Shown: positions 7,874 to 15,413 of the stretch, piece after piece
Layout: the number at the start of each line of letters is the position of its first letter
Position numbering within the stretch: position 1 is the stretch's first letter
Source of the DNA: Peptococcaceae bacterium BRH_c23
GTDB lineage: Bacteria; Bacillota_B; Desulfitobacteriia; Desulfitobacteriales; Desulfitobacteriaceae
Assembly: GCA_000961805.1 (NCBI GenBank)
Contig: LADV01000167.1
Location: 1-22,825, forward strand
Direction of reading: 5' to 3'
DNA length: 22,825 nt
The notes under the pieces: generated by a model
What the model was told of the DNA's origin: nothing
The model's database searches: none
What the model saw: the letters and a program-made list of their open reading frames with translations, nothing else
Program-made: the position numbers and the translations under genes

Positions 7874-8564
7874 TCCGGTTTATATCAGAATTGTTGAAGA
7901 TATCAAGAAGAAGGTAAACAGCGCAGTATTAAAACCAGGTGATACCGTTCCGCCAGAAGCCGCACTTTGTAAAGAATATGGTGTTAGCCGAATGACGGTC
8001 AGAAAAGGTCTGGCTATTTTGGCAAGTGAAGGATATATCTTTTCTGTTCCTGGTAAAGGTAACTACGTCCAAAAACCGGAAGTAAACAAATATACGTTAC
8101 ATTATGATGAGATGAATAACCCTATTAACAGTGTTGATAAAGCACGATTATTGGAAGTAACGATTATCATGCCTGACGAAAAGTTAGCAGATGAGTTGCA
8201 AATTACCAGAAATAAGCATGTTATTATGATTCGCAGGTTATTCTATACAGATGGAAGCCCTATAGCTTATGATGTTAAATATTTGCTTTATAGTAAAGGT
8301 ATGCCTATTGTTGAAAAGGAAATTGAACAGGCTACATTCCAAGAAATGGTATCGAATAGTATGCCCATTTTTGCATTAAAGAAAAGAATAAGTATTAGTG
8401 CTCAGATACCTAACACAGAAATTAAGCGCTATCTCAATATTTACGATGAACTTGCCTTATTGGTTGTTGAGCAGAAGCTCTACAACAATGAAAATAAGCC
8501 AATTGGCATAGGGGTGACTAGCTATAGAGGAGACTATATAAAATTGCAGGGTAGAAGTGATTAA
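7866..8564 (+). CDS. GntR-family regulator, HutC/UTRA type
   Basis: This 232-residue regulator has an N-terminal winged helix (about 1-70) with PGDTVPPEAALCKEYGVSRM and TVRKGLAILASEGYI, then GKGNYV. A UTRA ligand-binding domain occupies about 90-230 (IMIRRLFYTDGSPIAYDVKY). It overlaps the corrinoid gene before it and the activase reading frame after it, so it is translated as part of unit 1. HutC-type proteins usually bind palindromes like TGTATATACA. That sequence or close variants lie at all three promoters of this locus, so this protein is probably its repressor. The inducer may be the methylated substrate or a demethylated product; the sequence does not say which. Confidence 0.92.
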   Translation: MADPVYIRIVEDIKKKVNSAVLKPGDTVPPEAALCKEYGVSRMTVRKGLAILASEGYIFSVPGKGNYVQKPEVNKYTLHYDEMNNPINSVDKARLLEVTIIMPDEKLADELQITRNKHVIMIRRLFYTDGSPIAYDVKYLLYSKGMPIVEKEIEQATFQEMVSNSMPIFALKKRISISAQIPNTEIKRYLNIYDELALLVVEQKLYNNENKPIGIGVTSYRGDYIKLQGRSD

Positions 8565-8595
8565 TCGTTTAATGACACAAGGTGGAGGGATCTTT

Positions 8596-10446
8596 TTGAA
8601 CTATTATAATGTGGTTTTTCAACCTGGTGACGTTTCGTTAGAAGTCGCAGAAGGTAGCACACTAAAGGAAGCCATGAATGATGTAGGCTTAGAGTTTGAT
8701 TTCCTCTGCGGCGGTAGAGGAACATGCGGAAAATGTCGGGTCAAAATTTCTAAGGGATTGACGACACCGGTTATCAGAGAACAAGAAATGCTTCAGGTTA
8801 AGGAAGTAGACGAAGGTATTCGTTTAGCGTGCCTGACTACTGTACACAATGATTTAATAGTGGAGCTTCCAAACCAAAAAAAACTTGCTCACAATATCTT
8901 AATAGCGTCTGAGGAAAGGGCATTTCAAATAGCGCCTCAACTCCACAAAGTATTTATTGAAGTTGATAAGCCTTCTCGTGAGACTCAGAGTTCTGATTGG
9001 CGTCGCTTAAAGGAAGGTTTAGTTAAACAAGGGTATAAGGATCACGAATTAGAGTCAACGGTCTCCATTTTAAGACAGATGCCAGATGTCCTTAGAGGGG
9101 CCAATAACCTCATCACCGCTGTAATGTATGAAAGTACAGTAGCTGGAATCGAAGCACAGGATTCCACGAAAACGATGCTCGGAATGGCCTTCGATATTGG
9201 AACCACTACCATTGTGGGTTATTTGCTCGATCTTTATTCTGGGAAAGAGTTAAGTGTGGTTTCTACCCTTAATCCCCAGACTACGTTTGGGGCAGATGTT
9301 ATTTCTCGGCTTACCTTTGCGAACCATGAAGAAAATGGTCTAATAAAATTGCAGAGTGCTGTGGTTGAGGCCATTAATAAACTAATTGTAGAAGCGGCAC
9401 AAAAAGCTTCTATTCTCAGAAATCAAATCTATGGGATTTCTATCGCAGGGAACACGTGTATGCATCATATCTTTCTAGGCATAAATCCTCAGAGTATTGC
9501 GGTGTCCCCTTATGTACCTGCCCTCAGTGAGCCTTTGGTATTAGATGCTTCGGAACTTAATATTAGCATCAATCAGGCCGGGAAAGTCTTCATGCTACCC
9601 AATATTGCAGGCTTTGTGGGGGCTGACACGGTAGCAGTGTTGTTAGCCACTGAGTTAGATCGAAGTGAAGATATTAAGCTCGTTATTGATATTGGTACTA
9701 ATGGTGAGATTGCGCTTGGCTCAAAAGAAAAGATGGTTGCTTGTTCGGCTGCTGCAGGCCCGGCCTTTGAAGGGGCTCAGATCAGTAGTGGGATGAGGGG
9801 CGCCGTTGGGGCAATAGACCATGTGTATTATCGGGACAAGCTTGAGTATTCCGTAATTGGGGGAGAAAAACCCTTAGGAGTGTGCGGTTCTGCTTTACTT
9901 GATACGGTCGCAGGGTTGGTGGAACTCGGTATTCTTAATAAGAGAGGGAAATTCTTGGAATTCGAGCAACTGACTAATCCTGTGGCCCAAAGGTTTAAGG
10001 AAAATCTCATACAGTATGAGGGGCAAGGAGCATTTTTGCTTGCTGAAGCAGATTCAACCGGTCACGGCAGACCTATTATGATTACCCAAAGTGATATCAG
10101 GGAACTTCAGATGGCCAAGGGAGCTATGGCGGCAGGGGTTAGAGTTCTAATGGAGACCTATGGTATCCAAGCCCAAGACATTAATGAAGTTCTGTTAGCC
10201 GGTGCCTTTGGAAACTACTTGACCCCGCATAGCGCCTGTGTCATAGGATTGATTCCTCTTGAACTGGAAAGTAAAATTAAAATGATCGGTAATGCAGCCG
10301 GTACCGGCTCTAAATTAGCATTGCTTTCTTCAGGTGAATTCCGTAGAGCCAGGGATATCGCTAACGTTGTTAAATTTGTCGAATTGGGCAGTTACCCTAG
10401 ATTCAATAGTATTTTCGGTGAATGCACATATTTTAACATTAAATAG
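8596..10446 (+). CDS. corrinoid-protein reductive activase (ferredoxin-ASKHA)
   Basis: This is an ATP-dependent activator that reduces inactive Co(II) corrinoid protein to Co(I) (RACE type, DUF4445, COG3894). The start chosen is TTG at 8596, six bases after GGAGGG (8584-8589). A longer GTG frame from 8557 has no ribosome site. Residues 1-90 form a 2Fe-2S ferredoxin with C38, C44, C47 and C79. A linker domain follows, then an ASKHA ATPase: phosphate-1 GMAFDIGTTTIVG at about 196-208, phosphate-2 VIDIGTNGEIALG at about 362-374, and LLAGAFGNYL near the end. All expected motifs are intact over 616 residues. It is the last gene of unit 1 and is followed by a good terminator. It could serve both corrinoid proteins here. 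Confidence 0.93.
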   Translation: MNYYNVVFQPGDVSLEVAEGSTLKEAMNDVGLEFDFLCGGRGTCGKCRVKISKGLTTPVIREQEMLQVKEVDEGIRLACLTTVHNDLIVELPNQKKLAHNILIASEERAFQIAPQLHKVFIEVDKPSRETQSSDWRRLKEGLVKQGYKDHELESTVSILRQMPDVLRGANNLITAVMYESTVAGIEAQDSTKTMLGMAFDIGTTTIVGYLLDLYSGKELSVVSTLNPQTTFGADVISRLTFANHEENGLIKLQSAVVEAINKLIVEAAQKASILRNQIYGISIAGNTCMHHIFLGINPQSIAVSPYVPALSEPLVLDASELNISINQAGKVFMLPNIAGFVGADTVAVLLATELDRSEDIKLVIDIGTNGEIALGSKEKMVACSAAAGPAFEGAQISSGMRGAVGAIDHVYYRDKLEYSVIGGEKPLGVCGSALLDTVAGLVELGILNKRGKFLEFEQLTNPVAQRFKENLIQYEGQGAFLLAEADSTGHGRPIMITQSDIRELQMAKGAMAAGVRVLMETYGIQAQDINEVLLAGAFGNYLTPHSACVIGLIPLELESKIKMIGNAAGTGSKLALLSSGEFRRARDIANVVKFVELGSYPRFNSIFGECTYFNIK

Positions 10447-10476
10447 CCAGAAAAAATGGATGCATATTAGTAAATT

Positions 10477-10516
10477 GAAGCACTGAACTGATAAAATAGT
10501 TCTTTGCTTCTTTTTT
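10477..10516 (+). terminator. rho-independent terminator of unit 1
   Basis: GAAGCA pairs with TGCTTC and, inside, GAACT with AGTTC, followed by six Ts. It ends the corrinoid protein-GntR-activase transcript. Confidence 0.88.
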
Positions 10517-10600
10517 ATTCCTGGCTGTGTCTGATCTCGATAGCTCTATTCGAGTCTTGATTATTGGGACACTTAAGCTGCGATGCCAAGCAAATAGTTT

Positions 10601-10618
10601 TTAGGAAATTTCCTAAAT
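10601..10618 (+). promoter_or_regulatory. 18-bp perfect palindrome upstream of MT II promoter
   Basis: TTTAGGAAATTTCCTAAA is fully self-complementary and ends about 41 bases before the -35 of the MT II promoter, a typical position for an activator site. It is unrelated to the GntR operator. The rest of 10517-10659 shows no coding frame that I would support. Confidence 0.5.
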
Positions 10619-10659
10619 GATGACAGATTTCTAAAGAAAGGGATTGTGAAAAAGAATAT

Positions 10660-10712
10660 TTGACAAAATAATTGAATATTGATAATATAATGCCATAAGA
10701 CATGTATATACA
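10660..10712 (+). promoter_or_regulatory. MT II promoter with exact GntR operator
   Basis: TTGACA (10660-10665) is 17 bases from TAATAT (10683-10688); TATAAT at 10686-10691 is an alternative -10. The palindrome TGTATATACA lies at 10703-10712, around the expected transcription start, where a bound repressor would block initiation. Confidence 0.8.
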
Positions 10713-10745
10713 GGAATAGCTATGACATCAAAGGAGGAAACTTAA

Positions 10746-11558
10746 ATGATTATCATTGGCGAAAAAATAAATGGAACCATACCAAGTGTCAAAAAGGCCA
10801 TAGAGCAAAAGGACGAAGAATTCATTAGAAATCTTGCCTTAATGCAGGCTGAGGCAGGCGCTGATTATCTTGATATATGTGCTAGTACTGCACCAGATGT
10901 CGAAGTAGATACTTTACTATGGCTAATGGACATTGTTCAGAACGCAGTGGATACGCCGTTGTGTATCGATAGTCCAAATCCACTAGTTATTGAAAAGGTT
11001 TTCCCCTATGCTAAACGCCCTGGATTGATTAACTCCGTTTCTGAAGAAGGTGGAAAATGCGAAATAATCTACCCGATCATTAAAGGGACAAAATGGGAAG
11101 TTATTGCACTGACGTGTGATAGTAGGGGCATTCCGAAAGACATTCAGACAAGGGTAGACATTACAAAAGTTATGGTTGAAAAGGCTCTAACTTATGATAT
11201 TACCCCTGATAGGATCCACATTGACCCTCTTGTGATGGCGCTATCTGCAGATAATCAATCTCTATTAAACTTTGTCGAGACCTTAAAAGAAGTGAAAACC
11301 TTATATCCTACTATTAAAGTAACTTCTGGTTTAAGCAATATATCTTTCGGAATGCCTTTAAGAAAAGTGGTTAATCAACACTTCTTAACCCTTGCAATCA
11401 ATGCAGGTATGGATTCTGCCATCTTGGATCCCTGTAGTCGGGATATGGTGACGACACTGTATGTTACAGATGCGTTACTGGGGAAAGATCGCTTTTGTAG
11501 AAATTACTTGAATGCTTACCGCAAAAATAAGATCGGCCCTCTAAAGGTTGAAGCGTAA
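10746..11558 (+). CDS. methyltetrahydrofolate-side corrinoid methyltransferase (MT II)
   Basis: This 270-residue pterin-binding TIM-barrel protein belongs to the MetH/AcsE-like methyltransferases. Visible family positions are IIIGEKINGT at the N-terminus, DYLDICAS at about 40-47, INSVS at about 95-99, ALTCD, DPLVMALS at about 160-167, and SGLSNISFGMP at about 199-209. It should move the methyl group from methyl-corrinoid protein to tetrahydrofolate, feeding the Wood-Ljungdahl or folate pathway, and can run in reverse. A strong AGGAGG ribosome site precedes the ATG. It is a single-gene unit between two GntR-operator promoters, or reads through into unit 3 because no terminator is visible after it. 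It is similar in type to MtgA and OdmD of Desulfitobacterium. Confidence 0.92.
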   Translation: MIIIGEKINGTIPSVKKAIEQKDEEFIRNLALMQAEAGADYLDICASTAPDVEVDTLLWLMDIVQNAVDTPLCIDSPNPLVIEKVFPYAKRPGLINSVSEEGGKCEIIYPIIKGTKWEVIALTCDSRGIPKDIQTRVDITKVMVEKALTYDITPDRIHIDPLVMALSADNQSLLNFVETLKEVKTLYPTIKVTSGLSNISFGMPLRKVVNQHFLTLAINAGMDSAILDPCSRDMVTTLYVTDALLGKDRFCRNYLNAYRKNKIGPLKVEA

Positions 11559-11588
11559 TACGTGTAATGGAATTTTTTTTAACGAATC

Positions 11589-11617
11589 TTGTATATACAG
11601 TTAGATATTAGTATATT
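11589..11617 (+). promoter_or_regulatory. unit 3 promoter with exact GntR operator
   Basis: TTGTAT (11589-11594) and TATATT (11612-11617) are spaced by 17 bases. The operator palindrome TGTATATACA (11590-11599) covers the -35. The 11-base string TGTATATACAG is identical to that at the MT II promoter. Confidence 0.75.
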
Positions 11618-11711
11618 CTAATTTGTTAGATTGCTCTGACTGTTCGGATAAAACATGTTATCAAAACAAATAATATTTCAACAATTCATTAAGATTTGAG
11701 GAGGTTTAATT

Positions 11712-12350
11712 ATGCTCGACTTACAGGTATTAACTCAAGCGGTAGGAGATCTCGATGAAAAAGCCATTTTAACTATGATCAACGATTTTGTAGCTACAAA
11801 CCCTAGTGGTGAAGATGCCCAAAAGATTGTTTTTGCCTGCCAGCAAGGTATGGCGATTGTCGGAGAGCTGTTTGAAAAGAACGAATACTACGTTGGGGAC
11901 TTGATTTTTGCCGGAGAATTACTATCCAAAACGATTGAATTACTAAAACCTGTGTTAACTGGTGTTGCCTCGCAAAAAGTTGGTTCTATTGTTATTGGTA
12001 CAGTTGAGGGAGATTTGCACGATATTGGGAAGAATATTTTCGGTAGTATGGCAGAAGCCGCAGGCTTTGAGGTGTACGACCTAGGGATTGACGTATCGCC
12101 CAACGCCTTTGTCGAGAAGGTGAAAGAAGTTAAACCACAAATCATTGGGATGAGTGGCGTTCTGACCCTTGCTATTGATTCCATGAAAAAGATAGTTAAT
12201 GCCCTAAACGAAGCAGGTCTAAGAGACAGTGTAAAAATAATTATTGGCGGGAATCCTGTTAATGAAGACGCTTGTAAGCAAATCGGTGCGGATGCTTTCA
12301 CGACAAACGCTGCTGAAGGGCTGAAAACTTGTCAAGGGTGGGTGAAATAA
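11712..12350 (+). CDS. methyltransferase corrinoid protein, second copy
   Basis: This 212-residue corrinoid protein has a helical cap domain (about 1-85) and a cobalamin-binding domain (about 90-210). H103 lies in GDLHDIGKNIF, the SGVLTLA loop follows, and the glycine pair IIIGGNPVNEDA is intact. It has the canonical form for the shuttle subunit between MT I and MT II. A GAGGAGG ribosome site precedes the ATG. Its stop is one base before the ATG of the MT I gene, so the two are translationally coupled and are probably the working pair. It resembles the first copy at 7199 through the core but not in the glycine motif. Confidence 0.95.
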   Translation: MLDLQVLTQAVGDLDEKAILTMINDFVATNPSGEDAQKIVFACQQGMAIVGELFEKNEYYVGDLIFAGELLSKTIELLKPVLTGVASQKVGSIVIGTVEGDLHDIGKNIFGSMAEAAGFEVYDLGIDVSPNAFVEKVKEVKPQIIGMSGVLTLAIDSMKKIVNALNEAGLRDSVKIIIGGNPVNEDACKQIGADAFTTNAAEGLKTCQGWVK

Positions 12351-12351
12351 T

Positions 12352-13506
12352 ATGACAGATGCCGCAGTTATGACGAATGAACGAAATCAGATCTTCCGCG
12401 ATCTATTCAGCGGAAAAACTCCCAAAAGAGTACCGATCAGCAACCCAGCAACTCAAGATTTTGCTATTCAATACGCTGGTTTGGACCTAGCTGAATGTCA
12501 ATGGGATTTAACGAAGTTAGAGCCCGTTTATGATAAGTTCTGTCAAGATTTCTATACCGACACTTATCCTGGTGGTTCTATCCGAATTCCCTCACACTAT
12601 CAAATTCTTGGGTCAACCCCTATTGTCATGAGTTCCAGCGGATTCATGCAGCATCCAGAAGTCGTGGGTTTGTTGGCTGAGGAATATGACCAGTTTATCG
12701 CATCCCCGTATGATTGTATTGTTGAAACAGTTTTGCCACGTTTATACACCGGTTTTAACGGGGAGCCCGGTAAAGTGGCAATGACCTTAGCTAAAGCAAT
12801 GCGGGCTCAATCTGATGACTTGGCATACCTCGGATCGATTAGAGCAAAACTGAATGCAAAATATGGCTATGCCACCATGATCGGTGCCTTAACTGAAGCT
12901 CCATTTGATTTTATGGCAGACTTCCTGAGAAGTTTTAAAGGAATTTCGGGTGATGTCAGGCGATATCCGGATAAGATAGTGGCAGCCTGCGAAGCGGTAT
13001 TACCACTGATGATTAAGAAAGGGACTTTGCCAAATCCTTCAATGCTAGGCTATACGTTTATTCCACTACACATGGCTCCCTATTTGCGGGATAAAGATTT
13101 TGCAACCTTATATTGGCCAACCTTTAAAAAGTTAGTCGAGACATTGGCTGGAATGGGCCAAAATGTCCAATTGTTTGTGGAACACGACTGGATGAGATAC
13201 CTCGACTATCTGTATGAATTACCAGAAAACACAATTATGAGGTTTGAATACGGAGATGCCAAGCTTGTTAAGGAAAAGCTGGGTAAAAAACACATTATTT
13301 CTGGCTTCTATCCAGTGACTATGTTGCAAACGGGAACTAAGGAACAGTGTGTAGATAAGGCCAAAGAATTATTAGACATTCTTGCCCCAGGAGGACGGTA
13401 TTGGTGGCAAGCGGACAAGAGCATTATCCATCTGGAAGCCAATGGTCCAGTTGTAGAAAACCTTAGAGCTGTCTTGGAGTATGTTCATGAAAACGGAACC
13501 TACTAA
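12352..13506 (+). CDS. UroD-fold substrate:corrinoid methyltransferase (MT I)
   Basis: This 384-residue protein belongs to the uroporphyrinogen decarboxylase-like methyltransferase family (COG0407). It lacks the HxCG zinc motif of MtaA/MtbA. It has E277 and E292 separated by 14 residues, followed 21 residues later by H314. This is close to the E-X14-E-X20-H zinc site that I recall for MT I of anaerobic O-demethylases (VdmB/OdmB). The C-terminal half carries ISGFYPVTMLQTGTKEQCVD and the APGGRYWWQAD loop. It probably removes a methyl group from a methoxylated or similar compound and places it on the corrinoid protein encoded just upstream. The N-terminal region, which sets substrate range in this family, cannot be matched to a substrate here. 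Confidence 0.87.
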   Translation: MTDAAVMTNERNQIFRDLFSGKTPKRVPISNPATQDFAIQYAGLDLAECQWDLTKLEPVYDKFCQDFYTDTYPGGSIRIPSHYQILGSTPIVMSSSGFMQHPEVVGLLAEEYDQFIASPYDCIVETVLPRLYTGFNGEPGKVAMTLAKAMRAQSDDLAYLGSIRAKLNAKYGYATMIGALTEAPFDFMADFLRSFKGISGDVRRYPDKIVAACEAVLPLMIKKGTLPNPSMLGYTFIPLHMAPYLRDKDFATLYWPTFKKLVETLAGMGQNVQLFVEHDWMRYLDYLYELPENTIMRFEYGDAKLVKEKLGKKHIISGFYPVTMLQTGTKEQCVDKAKELLDILAPGGRYWWQADKSIIHLEANGPVVENLRAVLEYVHENGTY

Positions 13507-13526
13507 TACTGGGGGGAGAGGATAAA

Positions 13527-13787
13527 ATGGATTCGAAATATTATGAGACTTGGGAAGAATATTTAGCAGAGCACCCGGAATTAGAGGGAAAGCCTGCACA
13601 CGCAATCGCCCCAAAAATCGAAAAGTATGAAGACGCTATGTTTGTGTTTATTATGGATTTGTTATTGTAAGTTAATTTGATTTTAAGAGTTGGTTATAGG
13701 GCAACACCTGACCTCGTAGGGACTATTATGCACATTGCTGCAAAAGAATGCTTTATCGAGGACGGAGGTTGCCCGTACTTGCCTTAA
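13527..13787 (+). pseudogene. small locus-associated protein, split by in-frame TAA
   Basis: A GGGGGGAGAG ribosome site precedes ATG 13527, which opens a 47-residue frame (MDSKYYETWEEYLAEHPELE, later IEKYEDAMFVFIMDLLL) ending in TAA at 13668-13670. In exactly the same frame, protein-like sequence continues: RVGYRATPDLVG, IMHIAAKECFIEDGG and a final CPYLP before TAA at 13785-13787. The 18 bases from the stop to the codon for R look like an imperfect tandem copy of the preceding segment, which may have introduced the stop. The whole would be about 80-86 residues. Either the gene is inactivated, or the 47-residue part functions alone. It follows MT I closely, so it was part of unit 3. I do not recognise the family. 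Confidence 0.55.
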
Positions 13788-13913
13788 GATAGTTCAGAAT
13801 ATTCTTTGTTGGGTCTCGTATTTAGTTTCTAGATATAAAGGAGGTGAGAAAAGGACAAGATACAGGGTAACCTAGGTTAGTCTAATAAATTTGATTTTGA
13901 GAGGAGATTTATA
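13788..13913 (+). promoter_or_regulatory. leader before GPH transporter
   Basis: It holds an excellent ribosome-site match, AAAGGAGGTGA (13837-13847), with no start codon at a usable distance. The working site for the transporter is GAGAGGAGA just before its ATG. A weak promoter may be present (TTGGGT at about 13809, GATATA at about 13832), but I cannot support it firmly. Confidence 0.35.
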
Positions 13914-15272
13914 ATGGGAAAAGGATTAAAAAAGTCGATTATTAATCTTTATGGATTACCTTCCTTTGGGTTTCAGTTATTTGTCAATATGGAGGTATTC
14001 TTTTTTGCAGCATTTCTAACAGATTTTGCAAAACTTCCAATGGCCCTGGTTGGTACTGTATTGATGATCACCAGTATTTTTGATATCTTATGGGTTCCTA
14101 CTGCAGGAATAATATTGGAAAAGAGTAATATGAGGTGGGGTAAATACCGTTCATGGTTACTTGTAGGACCTCCATTTGCGGCATTGTTCTTTATTTTGCA
14201 GTTTTCTAAAATCGGCTCCCCAACAATGAATGCTATTATTATTACTGTCGGATTTGTCGTCAGTCATTTAATCTGGAACATTTTTTATGCTGGACATGTT
14301 GCCTTGAATTCCTCCATGACAACGGTCAGAGAAGAAAGAATTGCTATGTCTACAAACAGGGGGATGTTCAATTCCTTAGGTGCTATCGCGTTTTCCTTAA
14401 TCGGTATGAAGATGATCTTGGCCCTTGGCGAAGGAAAAGACCCTGCGACAGGATATACGCTAACCGTTATAATTACTGGAATTGTCATGATTGCTTGTTA
14501 TTTTTCCTTGTTCTTTATGACCAAAGACTATGCTTTCCACGGAACCTCTGCTCAAACAGGAAAACCTGCCGAAAAAATGCCTATTAGCGAGATGCTGAAA
14601 CAGATCGTAGTCAATCCGCCACTCATGGGTTTGATGTTGGGTGAACTTGGCAGATATTTAGGTAGGTTTGTTATCTTTGGATTAGCGTTCTATTATTTTA
14701 AATATGTTGTCAATAATCTGGCTGTTATCGCGATTTTCATGACGGGGCTTAACGTTGTTACCTTCGTTGGTGCTTTGATTGCAAATCCACTTGCTAAGAA
14801 GTTTGGTGAGAGAAATGTCTATATTTTGTCACTTTCAATCTTTATAGTCGGGCTTTTGGCGGTATGGGCCTTACCTATGAATTATGTTTCCTTCATGATC
14901 ATCATGTTCATTGCCTATTTAGGATATGGAATGCCTGATGCTTTGGGTGTTGTTATGTATTCATCGACGGTTGATTATGGTGAATGGAAAACCGGCAAGA
15001 ATGCCAGAGGATTCATCATGTCTCTAATTAGTTTTCCAATCAAGACGGCAATTCTTGTAAGAAGTGTTATAATCACAGGAGTGCTGGCGGGTGCAGGATA
15101 TGTTGCAAATATGAAGGCTACACCAGTACTAGTAGAATCTATCAAAAACGGGTTAACTCTAATTCCAGCGATTATTATGCTTGCAGGTTTGATGTTCATT
15201 ATTTTCCTTTATAAAATTACACCTCAAAGTCTGGCTAAAATGCAAGAAGAAATTGCTGCTAGAAAAGCCTAG
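13914..15272 (+). CDS. GPH-type MFS cation symporter
   Basis: This 452-residue membrane protein has about 12 helices and is of the glycoside-pentoside-hexuronide:cation symporter type (MelB-like, MFS_2). Diagnostic features are the loop RWGKYRSWLLVGPP near residue 80, the MTKDYAF segment in the central loop, and the late loop SSTVDYGEWKTGKNARGF. It has no signal peptide and a typical length. Placed directly after the MT I gene, it likely imports the methylated substrate or exports the demethylated product. GPH proteins are best known for sugars and glycosides, so a glycosidic or polar methoxylated substrate is possible; this is inference. A hairpin follows. Confidence 0.9.
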   Translation: MGKGLKKSIINLYGLPSFGFQLFVNMEVFFFAAFLTDFAKLPMALVGTVLMITSIFDILWVPTAGIILEKSNMRWGKYRSWLLVGPPFAALFFILQFSKIGSPTMNAIIITVGFVVSHLIWNIFYAGHVALNSSMTTVREERIAMSTNRGMFNSLGAIAFSLIGMKMILALGEGKDPATGYTLTVIITGIVMIACYFSLFFMTKDYAFHGTSAQTGKPAEKMPISEMLKQIVVNPPLMGLMLGELGRYLGRFVIFGLAFYYFKYVVNNLAVIAIFMTGLNVVTFVGALIANPLAKKFGERNVYILSLSIFIVGLLAVWALPMNYVSFMIIMFIAYLGYGMPDALGVVMYSSTVDYGEWKTGKNARGFIMSLISFPIKTAILVRSVIITGVLAGAGYVANMKATPVLVESIKNGLTLIPAIIMLAGLMFIIFLYKITPQSLAKMQEEIAARKA

Positions 15273-15310
15273 ATTAACGGCTAAGATAGTTTTCGTTTTG
15301 AAGGATTTCA

Positions 15311-15344
15311 AATAAGAGAGATGATTAAGCCCATCTCTCTTATT
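15311..15344 (+). terminator. hairpin after GPH transporter
   Basis: AATAAGAGAGATG and CATCTCTCTTATT form a perfect 13-bp stem around an eight-base loop. No long T tract follows, so it may attenuate or stabilise the transcript instead of fully ending it. Confidence 0.65.
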
Positions 15345-15413
15345 GTAATTAAAGCTTGAATGAATGGATTCAAATCCAGAGCGAAATCATTCGTTGATAA
15401 AGGGGTTAGGTAT

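Noticed and set aside
10515..10703. 62-residue minus-strand frame between the activase and MT II genes
   Set aside because: It overlaps the terminator T-tract, the 18-bp palindrome and the MT II promoter, and has no recognisable motif.
11888..12301. 137-residue minus-strand frame opposite the second corrinoid protein
   Set aside because: The plus strand carries an intact corrinoid-binding protein; the reverse frame has no ribosome site or motif.
13668..13670. Pyrrolysine read-through as explanation for the interrupted small gene
   Set aside because: Pyrrolysine uses TAG and this stop is TAA. The protein is also not of the MtmB/MtbB/MttB type.
13693..13767. Long inverted repeat (GGGCAAC...GTTGCCC) as a regulatory RNA
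   Set aside because: Only about 14 of 18 positions pair, the loop is long, and the bases are better explained as the second half of the interrupted small gene.
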